This document shows positions 56,405 through 64,000 of a stretch of DNA of 64,000 nucleotides, piece by piece. The notes below the pieces were generated by a model. The model made no database searches, was not told the DNA's origin, and saw only the letters and a program-made list of their open reading frames with translations. Position 1 is the first letter of the stretch; each line of letters starts with the position of its first letter. The stretch is from NCBI RefSeq assembly GCF_038050375.1, contig NZ_CP150886.1, forward strand, positions 310,001-374,000, read 5' to 3'. Made by a program: the position numbers and the translations under genes. This stretch comes from Okeanomitos corallinicola TIOX110. GTDB lineage: Bacteria > Cyanobacteriota > Cyanobacteriia > Cyanobacteriales > Nostocaceae.

Positions 56405-56923
56405 ATGAAATCTAACTCAAATAGTGGCTTTACTTTACTAGAAAATTTAATTATTATTTTGATAATTGGTATATTAGCTGGAATAGTTGCACCAGTTTGG
56501 TTATCTATTTTGCAGAATATGCGTTTAAATACTGCCCAAAGTCAACTGTATCAAGCAATACGCCAAGCACAAAGCCAAGCTAAAACCAAAAAATCAACTT
56601 GGCAGGTGAGTTTTAGAGAACAAAATGATACACTGCAATGGGCAGTTCATCCAGAAGCAATTGAATCAACCAATGTAGCCTGGAATAATATAGATTCTAA
56701 CGTTCGCCTAGATACAGAAACAACATTACGTCAGTCTGATAGCATTAGATATGTTCAGTTTGATTATTTAGGTAGTATTAGAAAACCACCTTTAGGCAGA
56801 ATTACCATATCGAGTAAATCTGGGGGAAAATCAAAACGTTGTGTATTTATATCCACAATTTTAGGAGCATTACGAACTGCCAAAGAAAATCCTACTCCTG
56901 AAAATGATAAATATTGTTATTAA
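56405..56923 (+). CDS. hpsD: Pseudopilin HpsD-like (GspH type)
   Basis: 172 aa. NSGFTLLENLIIILIIGILA has Gly/Phe cleavage and Glu at +5, followed by APVWLSILQNMRLNTAQSQL. I start at ATG 56405 rather than GTG 56384. The name rests on its place after hpsC. Confidence 0.65.
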   Translation: MKSNSNSGFTLLENLIIILIIGILAGIVAPVWLSILQNMRLNTAQSQLYQAIRQAQSQAKTKKSTWQVSFREQNDTLQWAVHPEAIESTNVAWNNIDSNVRLDTETTLRQSDSIRYVQFDYLGSIRKPPLGRITISSKSGGKSKRCVFISTILGALRTAKENPTPENDKYCY

Positions 56924-56940
56924 AGTTTTAAATAATTTTT

Positions 56941-57579
56941 GTGCAGAAATTACCTAGCATTGCTAAACAACATATAATTATTTTTACCCGTTATCCAGAA
57001 CCAGGTAAGACAAAAACCAGACTGATACCTGCTTTGGGAGATATGGGTGCTGCCAGTCTACAAAAACAGATGACAGAACATACTCTATCCCAAGTAAGGA
57101 AATTAACAACAACATCTGCTATAACTGTGGAAGTAAGGTTCTCTGGGGGTAGTTGCGAACTAATGCAAAATTGGTTAGGTCTTGACCTTCTGTATAAAAA
57201 TCAAGGTGAAGGAGATTTAGGTCAGCGAATGATGCGATCGCTTACAGATGCTTTTGCTAACAACTGCGAACAAGTTATCATTATCGGTACTGATTGTCCT
57301 GGTTTAGATTGTCAAATTTTAATATCAGCCTTAGAGAAATTACAGGGATGTGAATTGGTACTCGGACCAGCAATAGATGGTGGTTACTACCTAATCGGTT
57401 TACGTCAACTTGTACCAGAACTATTCTCTAATATTCCTTGGGGAACTGCTCAAGTATTTTCACAGACCGTAGAAATAGCCCAAAAACTTAACCTATCGTC
57501 TGCATACTTATCCAGTTTAGCTGATGTTGACCGCCCAGAAGACCTCATAGTTTGGCAGCAAATAGCCACTGCATATTAA
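56941..57579 (+). CDS. TIGR04282-type sugar/nucleotidyl transferase (DUF2064)
   Basis: 212 aa. IIIFTRYPEPGKTKTRLIPA and VIIIGTDCPGLD with LVLGPAIDGGYYLIGL are the motifs of the DUF2064/TIGR04282 family, a GT-A-like fold. Family members have been named for arsenosugar synthesis, but many sit in polysaccharide or glycolipid clusters. GTG start at 56941, 17 bp after the pseudopilin stop, so probably in the hps transcript. Here a role in activated-sugar use is more likely than arsenic metabolism (inference). Confidence 0.8.
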   Translation: MQKLPSIAKQHIIIFTRYPEPGKTKTRLIPALGDMGAASLQKQMTEHTLSQVRKLTTTSAITVEVRFSGGSCELMQNWLGLDLLYKNQGEGDLGQRMMRSLTDAFANNCEQVIIIGTDCPGLDCQILISALEKLQGCELVLGPAIDGGYYLIGLRQLVPELFSNIPWGTAQVFSQTVEIAQKLNLSSAYLSSLADVDRPEDLIVWQQIATAY

Positions 57580-57827
57580 AAACTAGACCGAGTTTTTACA
57601 TAGTCGTAAATACTTGACTGGCAAGAGGTCTAATATACAGCATTATTATTGTATGACTGAACATATTTATAATTGTGGTATATTTCAAAACTAAAACACT
57701 AGCCAGAAAAGTTTGCCTCATTTGTAAATATTCAGATATTCACTCTCAATATGATAGGCTTTATGCTCTCAGAGTTGTAACTTTATAAATGACAATTCAG
57801 TTTTATTGACAACAAATTTACAAAAAT

Positions 57828-58667
57828 ATGGTTAATCGTGTGACTTCTTCAAATAGTTCCCTGGCTCTGAAAGTAGTGGGACTTGTCTGTATTTTATCGT
57901 TTTTCGTTGATTTTGCGATTCTGTTAATGGGTTTTAGTCCTACAGACAAACAATCACAAATTGGCTTTACTACAGGAGTAGTTGATCGGGGAATTGTGCC
58001 AATGGTAGGTTTAGGTATGATCCTAGCTTCTTATTGGATGGATAGTGCTGAACAAGGAAGCGATCGCTCAGGCCTTAATCTTAGAGTACCATCTTTAATA
58101 CTTTCTAGTCTCTTAGGTTTAATGTTTTTGTTGGTTTTTCCCCTACATCTTAACAACGTGCGTCAAGCCAGCACCCAAAGAGTTAATCAAATTAACCAAC
58201 AAGCAGAACAAGCAGAAACCCAACTCAACAGCCAGCTAACCCAATTTCTCAATCAGTTAAATAACGACCAGGGTAAAGCCCAAATAGAACAACTGCGAAG
58301 TCGAGCTAAGGCACAATTTACCGACTTGTTAAATGATGAAACCAAATATAAACAAGCAATAGAAAACCCTCAACTGCCTGCACAACAAAAAGAACTACTG
58401 AAAAATTTCAAAGCTAACCCCCAAGAATTGGACAAATTTATTGCCCAACAAACTGATCCTAACCAAGTAGCACAACAAAGAATTAACGACATTCGCCAAC
58501 GCAAAGAAGAAGCAGAGAAAAATGCAAAAGATGCAGCTTGGAGATCAGGAGTCAGAATAGGTATCAGCAGCTTATTGTTATCTATTGGATATATCATCAT
58601 TGGTTGGACAGGCTTGAAAGGAATGGGTGCTGTACAAGGTGGTAAACGCAAAGCTCCCGCTCGTTAA
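57828..58667 (+). CDS. HpsJ-like membrane protein
   Basis: 279 aa. Hydrophobic segments near 14-34 (VVGLVCILSFFVDFAILLMG), 48-65, 82-102, and again near 240-260 (SSLLLSIGYIIIGWTGLKG) enclose a Gln/Glu/Asn-rich helical region of about 120 residues, probably coiled coil. VDRGIVPMVGLGMIL is the part I recognise from HpsJ-like proteins. Presumably in the plasma membrane with the polysaccharide secretion system. About 250 bp of AT-rich spacer separates it from the preceding gene, so it may have its own promoter. Confidence 0.72.
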   Translation: MVNRVTSSNSSLALKVVGLVCILSFFVDFAILLMGFSPTDKQSQIGFTTGVVDRGIVPMVGLGMILASYWMDSAEQGSDRSGLNLRVPSLILSSLLGLMFLLVFPLHLNNVRQASTQRVNQINQQAEQAETQLNSQLTQFLNQLNNDQGKAQIEQLRSRAKAQFTDLLNDETKYKQAIENPQLPAQQKELLKNFKANPQELDKFIAQQTDPNQVAQQRINDIRQRKEEAEKNAKDAAWRSGVRIGISSLLLSIGYIIIGWTGLKGMGAVQGGKRKAPAR

Positions 58668-58690
58668 ACCATTGGCATTTAAGTAGTATT

Positions 58691-58720
58691 AACCGTCAAC
58701 TCAAGTTGGCGGTTTATTAT
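58691..58720 (+). terminator. Terminator after the HpsJ-like gene
   Basis: AACCGTCAACT (58691-58701) and AGTTGGCGGTT (58704-58714) form an 11-bp stem with one G-T pair and a minimal loop, followed by a TTTATTAT tail. Confidence 0.7.
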
Positions 58721-58782
58721 CAATCAATACGATCAAAACATTCACAAAAATCAAAATTAGTCAACTTTTTATATAAGCAAAA

Positions 58783-59628
58783 ATGTTATCAATTTACATA
58801 CTTACTTATAACGAAGAAATAGATATTGCAGCCTGTATTGAGTCAGTCATGTTATCTGACGACATCATAATTGTAGACTCATGCAGTAGCGATCGCACCC
58901 TAGAAATTGCTAGTAATTACCCTGTTCGCACAGTTCAACATCCCTTTGAAAGTCATGGTCAACAACGCACCTGGATGTTAGAATCTATTACGCCCAAATA
59001 TGAATGGGTGTACATTCTCGAAGCCGATGAGCGGATGACACCAGAACTATTTAATGAGTGCATAGCCGCCACTAAAAATCCTGAATATATTGGTTACTAT
59101 GTCGCTGAACGGGTTATGTTTATGGATCATTGGATTCGTTACAGCACTCAATACCCCCGTTATCAACTACGCCTATTCCGTCATGGTAAAGTTTGGTTTA
59201 CAGATTATGGTCATACAGAAAGAGAAGTCTGTGATGGCGCCACAGGATTTATTAAAGAAACCTATCCCCATTACACTTGTAGCAAAGGTCTAACCCGCTG
59301 GCTGGAAAAACATAACCGTTATTCCACTGATGAAGCTAGAGAAACATTGTATCAATTAGAAAATGGCACAATTGACTGGCAACAATTATTTCTGGGAAAA
59401 ACAGAGGTAGAAAGACGACGCGCCCTTAAAGACTTATCTTTGCGTACACCACTGAGACCATTTATTCGCTTTCTTTATATGTACTTTATCTTAGGTGGTT
59501 GTTTAGATGGACAACCTGGTTTAGCATGGTGTACTTTACAAGCATTTTATGAATATCTGATTTTGCTGAAAGTTTGGGAAATGAAATACAGCAACACTCA
59601 GCAGTCAATACCGAGTAATCAAAAATGA
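58783..59628 (+). CDS. Family 2 glycosyltransferase (WaaE/KdtX-like)
   Basis: 281 aa. LSIYILTYNEEIDIAACIES is the GT2 N-terminus, SDDIIIVDSCSSDRTLEIA the nucleotide site and YILEADERMTPEL the ExDE/DxD-like metal motif. HYTCSKGLTRWLEKHNRYS matches the WaaE-type subgroup that adds sugars such as glucose or heptose to lipopolysaccharide. Near the hps genes but separated from the HpsJ-like gene by a terminator, so it may be independent. Confidence 0.88.
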   Translation: MLSIYILTYNEEIDIAACIESVMLSDDIIIVDSCSSDRTLEIASNYPVRTVQHPFESHGQQRTWMLESITPKYEWVYILEADERMTPELFNECIAATKNPEYIGYYVAERVMFMDHWIRYSTQYPRYQLRLFRHGKVWFTDYGHTEREVCDGATGFIKETYPHYTCSKGLTRWLEKHNRYSTDEARETLYQLENGTIDWQQLFLGKTEVERRRALKDLSLRTPLRPFIRFLYMYFILGGCLDGQPGLAWCTLQAFYEYLILLKVWEMKYSNTQQSIPSNQK

Positions 59629-60009
59629 TCCCCTATTAACAATACAATACCTTGTCCAAATTGGAAAAAGCCTTGATTAACCATTCTCTGATAACTGATA
59701 ACTGAATAGTTATTAGTTGAAATCGGAATCTTGCTCCTGTACGGGCGAACGGCCGTTCGCCCCTCCTGATAACCGAATTAACAATTTTTAGCATCTTGTC
59801 AGATAGCACGCTAGGATTAGTAATACCCAGAAACTTGCAACAATCATTTACAGGTATTACAACGAAAAGTAACACTATTAAAAATTAACCAGTCAAAAGC
59901 ATGGTTTTTACACGTCTATTTGCAGATTCTAAAGACTGATGATTAAGGAATAAGTAACAAATCTTAACTTAAGACTCAGTAATTAATACTCTCAACAAGT
60001 ATTTGTGGT
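59629..60009. other. Gene-free interval with a perfect palindrome, 381 bp
   Basis: No coding frame of interest. It contains the 20-bp palindrome listed separately; otherwise AT-rich spacer before the DUF502 gene. Confidence 0.5.
59743..59762. repeat. Perfect 20-bp palindrome GGGCGAACGGCCGTTCGCCC
   Basis: Every base pairs with its mirror position. It is GC-rich in AT-rich spacer DNA and matches a repeat I recall from many cyanobacterial intergenic regions. Confidence 0.9.
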
Positions 60010-60771
60010 ATGGATAACAATCACAAAAATTTTAGTAGCCTAGAAAAGGAGAACGGGGGCTTGGTAATTGAACGCCTGAAACAGGACTTAAAAAATGACC
60101 TGATAGCTGGCTTATTAGTGGTCATACCCCTAGCAACAACTATTTGGTTGACTATTACTATTGCCAATTGGGTTATTAACTTTCTCACCCAAATACCCAA
60201 ACAGGTAAATCCCTTCGATGGTTTACACCCCATATTAGTCAATCTCTTAAACTTGCTAGTTGGACTAGCTGTACCACTACTAAGCATTCTTGTGATCGGC
60301 TTGATGGCTCGAAACATCGTTGGTAAATGGCTGCTAGATTTTGGGGAAAGACTCTTGCAAGCTATTCCTTTAGCTGGACAAGTATATAAAACCCTCAAGC
60401 AACTATTAGAAACAATACTCAAAGACTCCAACGGTAAATTCCGTCGAGTGGTTTTATTAGAATATCCTCGCAGGGAAATGTGGTCTATTGCCTTTGTCAC
60501 TGGAGCAATTAGCAATCAGATTCAAGAGAAGATGGAGCGACCAATGTTAAGTGTTTTTATACCTACCACCCCTAACCCTACCACTGGATGGTATGCAATA
60601 GTACCAGAAGACGACGTAATTAATCTCTCTATCTCTATAGAAGATGCGTTCAAAATAGTTGTTTCCGGTGGTATAGTCGCTTCTGGTTCAGGTGTACCCC
60701 CCTTAGTGGTAGCAACATCAACTTCGGAAACAGCAAAAGAAAATCATCTGATGTCTGTGGAAGAAACTTGA
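60010..60771 (+). CDS. DUF502-family membrane protein
   Basis: 253 aa. Hydrophobic segments near 34-55 (LIAGLLVVIPLATTIWLTIT) and 75-97 (LLNLLVGLAVPLLSILVIGL), then IPLAGQVYKTLKQLLETIL and VVLLEYPRREMWSIAFVTG, and VFIPTTPNPTTGWYAIVPED; this order of motifs is typical of DUF502. Function unknown to me; plants have a related membrane family (COV). It precedes nusB by about 170 bp on the same strand. Confidence 0.85.
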   Translation: MDNNHKNFSSLEKENGGLVIERLKQDLKNDLIAGLLVVIPLATTIWLTITIANWVINFLTQIPKQVNPFDGLHPILVNLLNLLVGLAVPLLSILVIGLMARNIVGKWLLDFGERLLQAIPLAGQVYKTLKQLLETILKDSNGKFRRVVLLEYPRREMWSIAFVTGAISNQIQEKMERPMLSVFIPTTPNPTTGWYAIVPEDDVINLSISIEDAFKIVVSGGIVASGSGVPPLVVATSTSETAKENHLMSVEET

Positions 60772-60942
60772 TTGGGCTTGTGGGTGACTTAAACAACTAA
60801 ACGGTACAACCTAACAATAGAGTCTGATTAGATCAACCAACATCTTAACAGTTAAACCAGTTGTGCAAATGTGCCAAAATTGATATATTTATAAGTTTGC
60901 CCCATTGAGCCAATTTCTTCTTCCCCAACTACCAATACCATT

Positions 60943-61584
60943 ATGCAACGTCGTAAACCCCAGCAAATTGCCAGAGAACTGGCACTGTTGAGCCTGAGCC
61001 AGCTGCCAGTCAATCCGAAAAAATTAGCAAAACTACCAGATGAACAGCTAGTAGCTAAATTAGTTTTAGGCGCAGTCCGCACCTTAACCACAGAAGTTCA
61101 AGACACCCTCAATAATGCCGCCGGAGAACTCCAACGCAGTAACGATCGCCTTCTGACTAGCCAAACAAGGGCTTCTGACCTAAATACCGCCAGAACCATG
61201 CTGCAAGAAGCAATCACCTACACCCAAACGGCTATCAATCAATTGGGTACAGCAGTTGATTTTCCAGAACTAATTCAATTAGCTAATCAAGACAGAGAAG
61301 TCCGTAACTACGCTAAAGAAATAGTAATTACCGTTGATGAAAACCGCAGCCTGATTGACAAGATAATCTCTGAAGCTTTGATTGATTGGCAAGTCACACG
61401 TCTTGCTCAAATAGATCGAGATATTCTGCACATTTCTGTGGCAGAAATGGAATTTATGGCAGTTCCTGCTAGTATTGCCATCAACGAAGCGGTAGAACTA
61501 GCTAAACGCTACAGTGGAGATGAAGGACACCGCTTTATTAATGGTGTTTTGCGCCGGGTGACAGAACAGAAAAAAACCGCATAA
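60943..61584 (+). CDS. nusB: Transcription antitermination protein NusB
   Basis: 213 aa. [20 protein letters not shown] at the start and [15 protein letters not shown] with [20 protein letters not shown] and [12 protein letters not shown] are NusB signatures. Cyanobacterial NusB is longer than the E. coli protein (about 140 aa) because of an insertion after the N-terminal helix (here about 60-110). It binds boxA in rRNA leaders with NusE. Confidence 0.93.
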   Translation: MQRRKPQQIARELALLSLSQLPVNPKKLAKLPDEQLVAKLVLGAVRTLTTEVQDTLNNAAGELQRSNDRLLTSQTRASDLNTARTMLQEAITYTQTAINQLGTAVDFPELIQLANQDREVRNYAKEIVITVDENRSLIDKIISEALIDWQVTRLAQIDRDILHISVAEMEFMAVPASIAINEAVELAKRYSGDEGHRFINGVLRRVTEQKKTA

Positions 61585-61590
61585 ACAACT

Positions 61591-61633
61591 ATCCTCACTT
61601 CTCCCAGTTTTTGAATGCGTTAAAAGTGAGGAT
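61591..61633 (+). terminator. Hairpin after nusB
   Basis: ATCCTCACTT (61591-61600) and AAGTGAGGAT (61624-61633) form a perfect 10-bp stem with a 23-base loop; no U-tract follows. Confidence 0.45.
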
Positions 61634-61729
61634 ATTCCCACAACTGCCATCACCAGAAAACATGACGAATTAAATTAAACTAATAATTAACTAATAACTG
61701 ATAACTAAATAACTAATAATATTGCTGCA

Positions 61730-63367
61730 ATGGTTTTTAATTGGTTCCGCCGTCAACAAAATGATTCTTCCCAAACTCCCCCACAGCAACCAGAAGGGGA
61801 AAATCCACCTGTACAAGAAACACAGCCAGAAGCAGCCACCGAAACTACACCAGATACAGCGGACTTGTTGGCTTATGCTAAAGCCGCTTATAAAAATATT
61901 CAACAAAAACAGCAGCCTCAAACATCAGAAACCACTGTAACTGAAGAACCGACGGAAGCAACTACAGAGGAAGTCACACCGACTACTGTTACCGAAGAAC
62001 CTACGGAAGCAACTACAGAAGAAGTTATACCCACTGCTGTCACTGAAGAGCCTGCGGAAACAACCACAGAAGAAGTTATACCCACTGCTGTCACTGAAGA
62101 ACCGACGGAAACAACTACAGAGGAAGTCACCCCAACTGCTGTCACTGAAGAACCGACGGAAGCAACTACAGAGGAAGTCAAACCAGTTAGTCAGACACAA
62201 CCAGCGACACTATCTTTTTTAGAAAGGGCCGCAGCAGAAAGACAAGCCAAGCAAGAAAGATTGATAGCCAGTGCTGTTGAAGTTCCAGAACCAGAAACAA
62301 CAGTAACTTCCACATCAAGTACAAACTCAACAGAAACAGAAGCGGAAATTCCCGATATAGAATTTGATGATGGTTTTATCTGGTCAACAGAAGTTTTAGC
62401 AGCCCAAGGTAGACGCGCAGAAGATATTTCCATCGAAGAAATTACCTGGTTGAAGAAACTACGCCAAGGTTTAGATAAAACTCGGCGGAATATTCTTAAC
62501 CAACTGAAAGCAATTGTTGGTCAAGGCCCCTTAAATCAGGATGCTGTAGACGAAATTGAGGCATTACTTCTTCAAGCTGATGTGGGTGTAGAAGCTACAG
62601 ATTTTATTGTTAATGCCCTCCAGCAAAAATTAAGGGATGAAGTTACACCACCAGAACAGGCGATCGCCTACCTGAAAAAAATCCTCCGGGATATGTTAGA
62701 CGCACCCAGTCAAGCAACACCAAAATCTAGCTTTGCCCCAGAAAAAGATCAACTCACAATTTGGTTAATGACAGGGGTTAACGGCGCTGGTAAAACTACC
62801 ACTATCGGGAAAATAGCTCATTTAGCCCAAAAATCAGGTTATAAATGCTTAATTGGCGCTGCTGATACCTTCCGGGCTGCTGCTGTCGAACAAGTCAAAG
62901 TTTGGGGACAAAGAAGCGGTGTCGAAGTAATAGCTAATCCCGGCAAAAATACAGATCCAGCCGCAGTCGTATTTGATGCGATCGCCGCTGCCCAATCACG
63001 AGGAACGGAATTATTATTAATAGATACCGCCGGACGACTGCAAAATAAAAAGAACTTAATGGACGAATTGAGTAAAGTTCGCCGCATTATAGATAAAAAA
63101 GCACCAGATACCCATGTAGAATCTCTCTTAGTTTTAGATTCAACCTTGGGGCAAAACGGATTAAGACAAGCAGAAGTATTTTCCCAAGCAGCCCAACTCA
63201 GCGGTGTAGTTTTAACAAAACTAGATGGTACAGCCAAAGGTGGTGTCGCCTTAGCAGTCGTTCAACAGTTAGGTTTACCAATTCGTTTTATTGGCGCAGG
63301 AGAAGGAATCGAAGATTTACGTCCCTTCTCTAGCTATGAATTTGTAGAAGCACTATTAAACGGGTAG
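61730..63367 (+). CDS. ftsY: Signal recognition particle receptor FtsY
   Basis: 545 aa. The acidic N-terminal A domain is followed by the N domain (LKKLRQGLDKTRRNILNQLK) and the GTPase G domain: GVNGAGKTTTIGKIA, ADTFRAAAVEQVKVW, LLIDTAGRLQNKKNLMDEL, TKLDGTAKGGVALAV and FIGAGEGIEDLRPF. It docks SRP-bound ribosomes at the membrane. The A domain contains five 17-residue repeats (residues about 69-153) rich in Glu and Thr. Same strand as nusB, 145 bp downstream. Confidence 0.97.
   Translation: MVFNWFRRQQNDSSQTPPQQPEGENPPVQETQPEAATETTPDTADLLAYAKAAYKNIQQKQQPQTSETTVTEEPTEATTEEVTPTTVTEEPTEATTEEVIPTAVTEEPAETTTEEVIPTAVTEEPTETTTEEVTPTAVTEEPTEATTEEVKPVSQTQPATLSFLERAAAERQAKQERLIASAVEVPEPETTVTSTSSTNSTETEAEIPDIEFDDGFIWSTEVLAAQGRRAEDISIEEITWLKKLRQGLDKTRRNILNQLKAIVGQGPLNQDAVDEIEALLLQADVGVEATDFIVNALQQKLRDEVTPPEQAIAYLKKILRDMLDAPSQATPKSSFAPEKDQLTIWLMTGVNGAGKTTTIGKIAHLAQKSGYKCLIGAADTFRAAAVEQVKVWGQRSGVEVIANPGKNTDPAAVVFDAIAAAQSRGTELLLIDTAGRLQNKKNLMDELSKVRRIIDKKAPDTHVESLLVLDSTLGQNGLRQAEVFSQAAQLSGVVLTKLDGTAKGGVALAVVQQLGLPIRFIGAGEGIEDLRPFSSYEFVEALLNG
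61934..62188 (+). repeat. Five 51-bp tandem repeats in the FtsY acidic arm
   Basis: Each unit encodes 17 residues close to TVTEEPTEATTEEVTPT. Units start at 61934, 61985, 62036, 62087 and 62138. They differ mainly in Ile/Thr/Lys, Ala/Thr and Val positions and keep the Glu/Thr spacing. Confidence 0.95.
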
Positions 63368-64000
63368 GGTAATTTAGTGATGGTGGGTCTGGGGTGAAGG
63401 AAAACATCCTATCCTGATTCCTTCCCCTGGGCAAATTTTCCGGGCTGACCCCTAAAAATAAAAATAATTCTTTTTTTTTACAAAAAATGATTAACTTCTG
63501 GTAGAATTGCACACTAAAGCCATTTTTATAACTACCTAATGGTTGAATCTAATACTGGACTAGCATAACTGGCTAACAGCAGAAGATATGCAAACAAGTA
63601 GATGAGAGTGAATAAACTGGCTAGATACTCATAGACTCGTTATCAGGTTCTACTAAAAAAATTACTCACGAATAATGACTATCAACCATGGAGACAATAT
63701 AAATATCATGGTTGTCATAAATTGCCCAGAATAATCTTTGCTTACAAAATTATCGGGTAATTTATTAAATTTGGTTCTATTGAGATAGATTCCAGGAAAT
63801 TTAGTATGGAGCTAAATAACAGATTATGAAACATAGCATCTATTTATTGCATCTAAAAATTGTAAAAAACTCATAGCTAAGTGAATATTCTGGAAATTTG
63901 TGTTATACCAGTTAAATGTTTACAATTCATAACTTATTCTTGGCTTTCACAAATATGAAAATAAGCATTTTTCACTACTGACTTGATTGGAACAGTAGAA
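63368..64000. other. Gene-free window end, 633 bp
   Basis: Follows the ftsY stop. There is a T-run at 63470-63479 but no strong hairpin in front of it. The rest is AT-rich and I see no gene; it may be the upstream region of a gene beyond the window. Confidence 0.5.

Noticed and set aside
56941-57579. Arsenosugar biosynthesis gene
   Set aside because: The family name comes from a few members; there are no arsenic genes nearby and it sits in the hps transcript.
60021-60515. 164-codon frame opposite the DUF502 gene
   Set aside because: The plus strand carries a recognised family; the minus product has no features.
61918-62200. Two minus-strand frames opposite the FtsY repeats
   Set aside because: Their products are simple Val/Ser or Cys/Phe repeats mirroring the 51-bp FtsY unit; the FtsY frame is clear.

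Overview
The window is chromosomal DNA of a filamentous, probably heterocyst-forming cyanobacterium (Nostocales: Nostoc, Anabaena or Dolichospermum relatives). The support is a psbX gene next to a ycf66 gene, a cyAbrB regulator, a CyaC-type adenylate cyclase, a hormogonium polysaccharide (hps) pseudopilin locus, many HIP1 octamers (GCGATCGC), heptanucleotide tandem repeats (STRR type), and AT-rich coding with long AT-rich spacers. I did no database search; family names come from motif recognition.

Layout. 0-2.5 kb: pyrH-frr (translationally coupled) and a geranylgeranyl-reductase-like flavoprotein, followed by a 109-bp MITE-like element. 2.7-9.3 kb: a minus-strand surface-glycan cluster (three glycosyltransferases, an ABC exporter, a small-molecule kinase). 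9.5-11 kb: CPBP protease and cyAbrB, then a 1.3-kb gene-free stretch. 12.3-18.2 kb: sdhB, two TolB-like lipoproteins, ycf66, psbX (39 codons), yggT, accC, tRNA-Leu(GAG). 18.3-24.1 kb: a zinc-homeostasis region. A perfect 7-1-7 Zur-type palindrome sits on the promoter of cobW-folE-(CobW-like NTPase)-metallophosphoesterase-(degenerate metallophosphoesterase), next to a zinc-independent-type hemB. A 5'-truncated chorismate lyase lies beside hemB. 24.2-36 kb: DUF3352 protein, glmU, mnmD, a sulfurtransferase, a divergent outer-membrane-barrel/FecR pair (the FecR protein ends in 31 perfect GQGNQ repeats), a YqiA-like hydrolase, hisC, an unknown protein and a GNAT acetyltransferase. 36.5-41.3 kb: cyaC and a TonB-like protein. 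41.5-42.3 kb: tRNA-Gly(TCC) and a gene graveyard (decayed REP-associated transposase, REP-like repeats, carotenoid oxygenase pseudogene with two in-frame stops). 42.3-45.7 kb: J-domain protein, hydrolase, rpmB, PEP-CTERM protein.

46.3-59.6 kb is an all-plus-strand pilin/polysaccharide region: PilX-, PilV-, GspH- and PilW-like minor pilins, the large HpsA, three more pseudopilins (HpsB, HpsC, HpsD-like), a TIGR04282-type transferase, an HpsJ-like membrane protein and a family 2 glycosyltransferase. Together these suggest a type IV-pilus-like apparatus coupled to polysaccharide secretion, as in hormogonium gliding. 60-63.4 kb: DUF502 membrane protein, nusB and ftsY with an acidic repeat arm; the last 630 bp hold no gene I can support.

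No CRISPR array, intact insertion sequence, prophage or rRNA gene was seen. The least ordinary parts are the two altered metallophosphoesterases under the Zur-type site, the short-repeat families that have entered coding ends, the decayed loci at 41.6-42.3 kb, and the pilin/Hps array.
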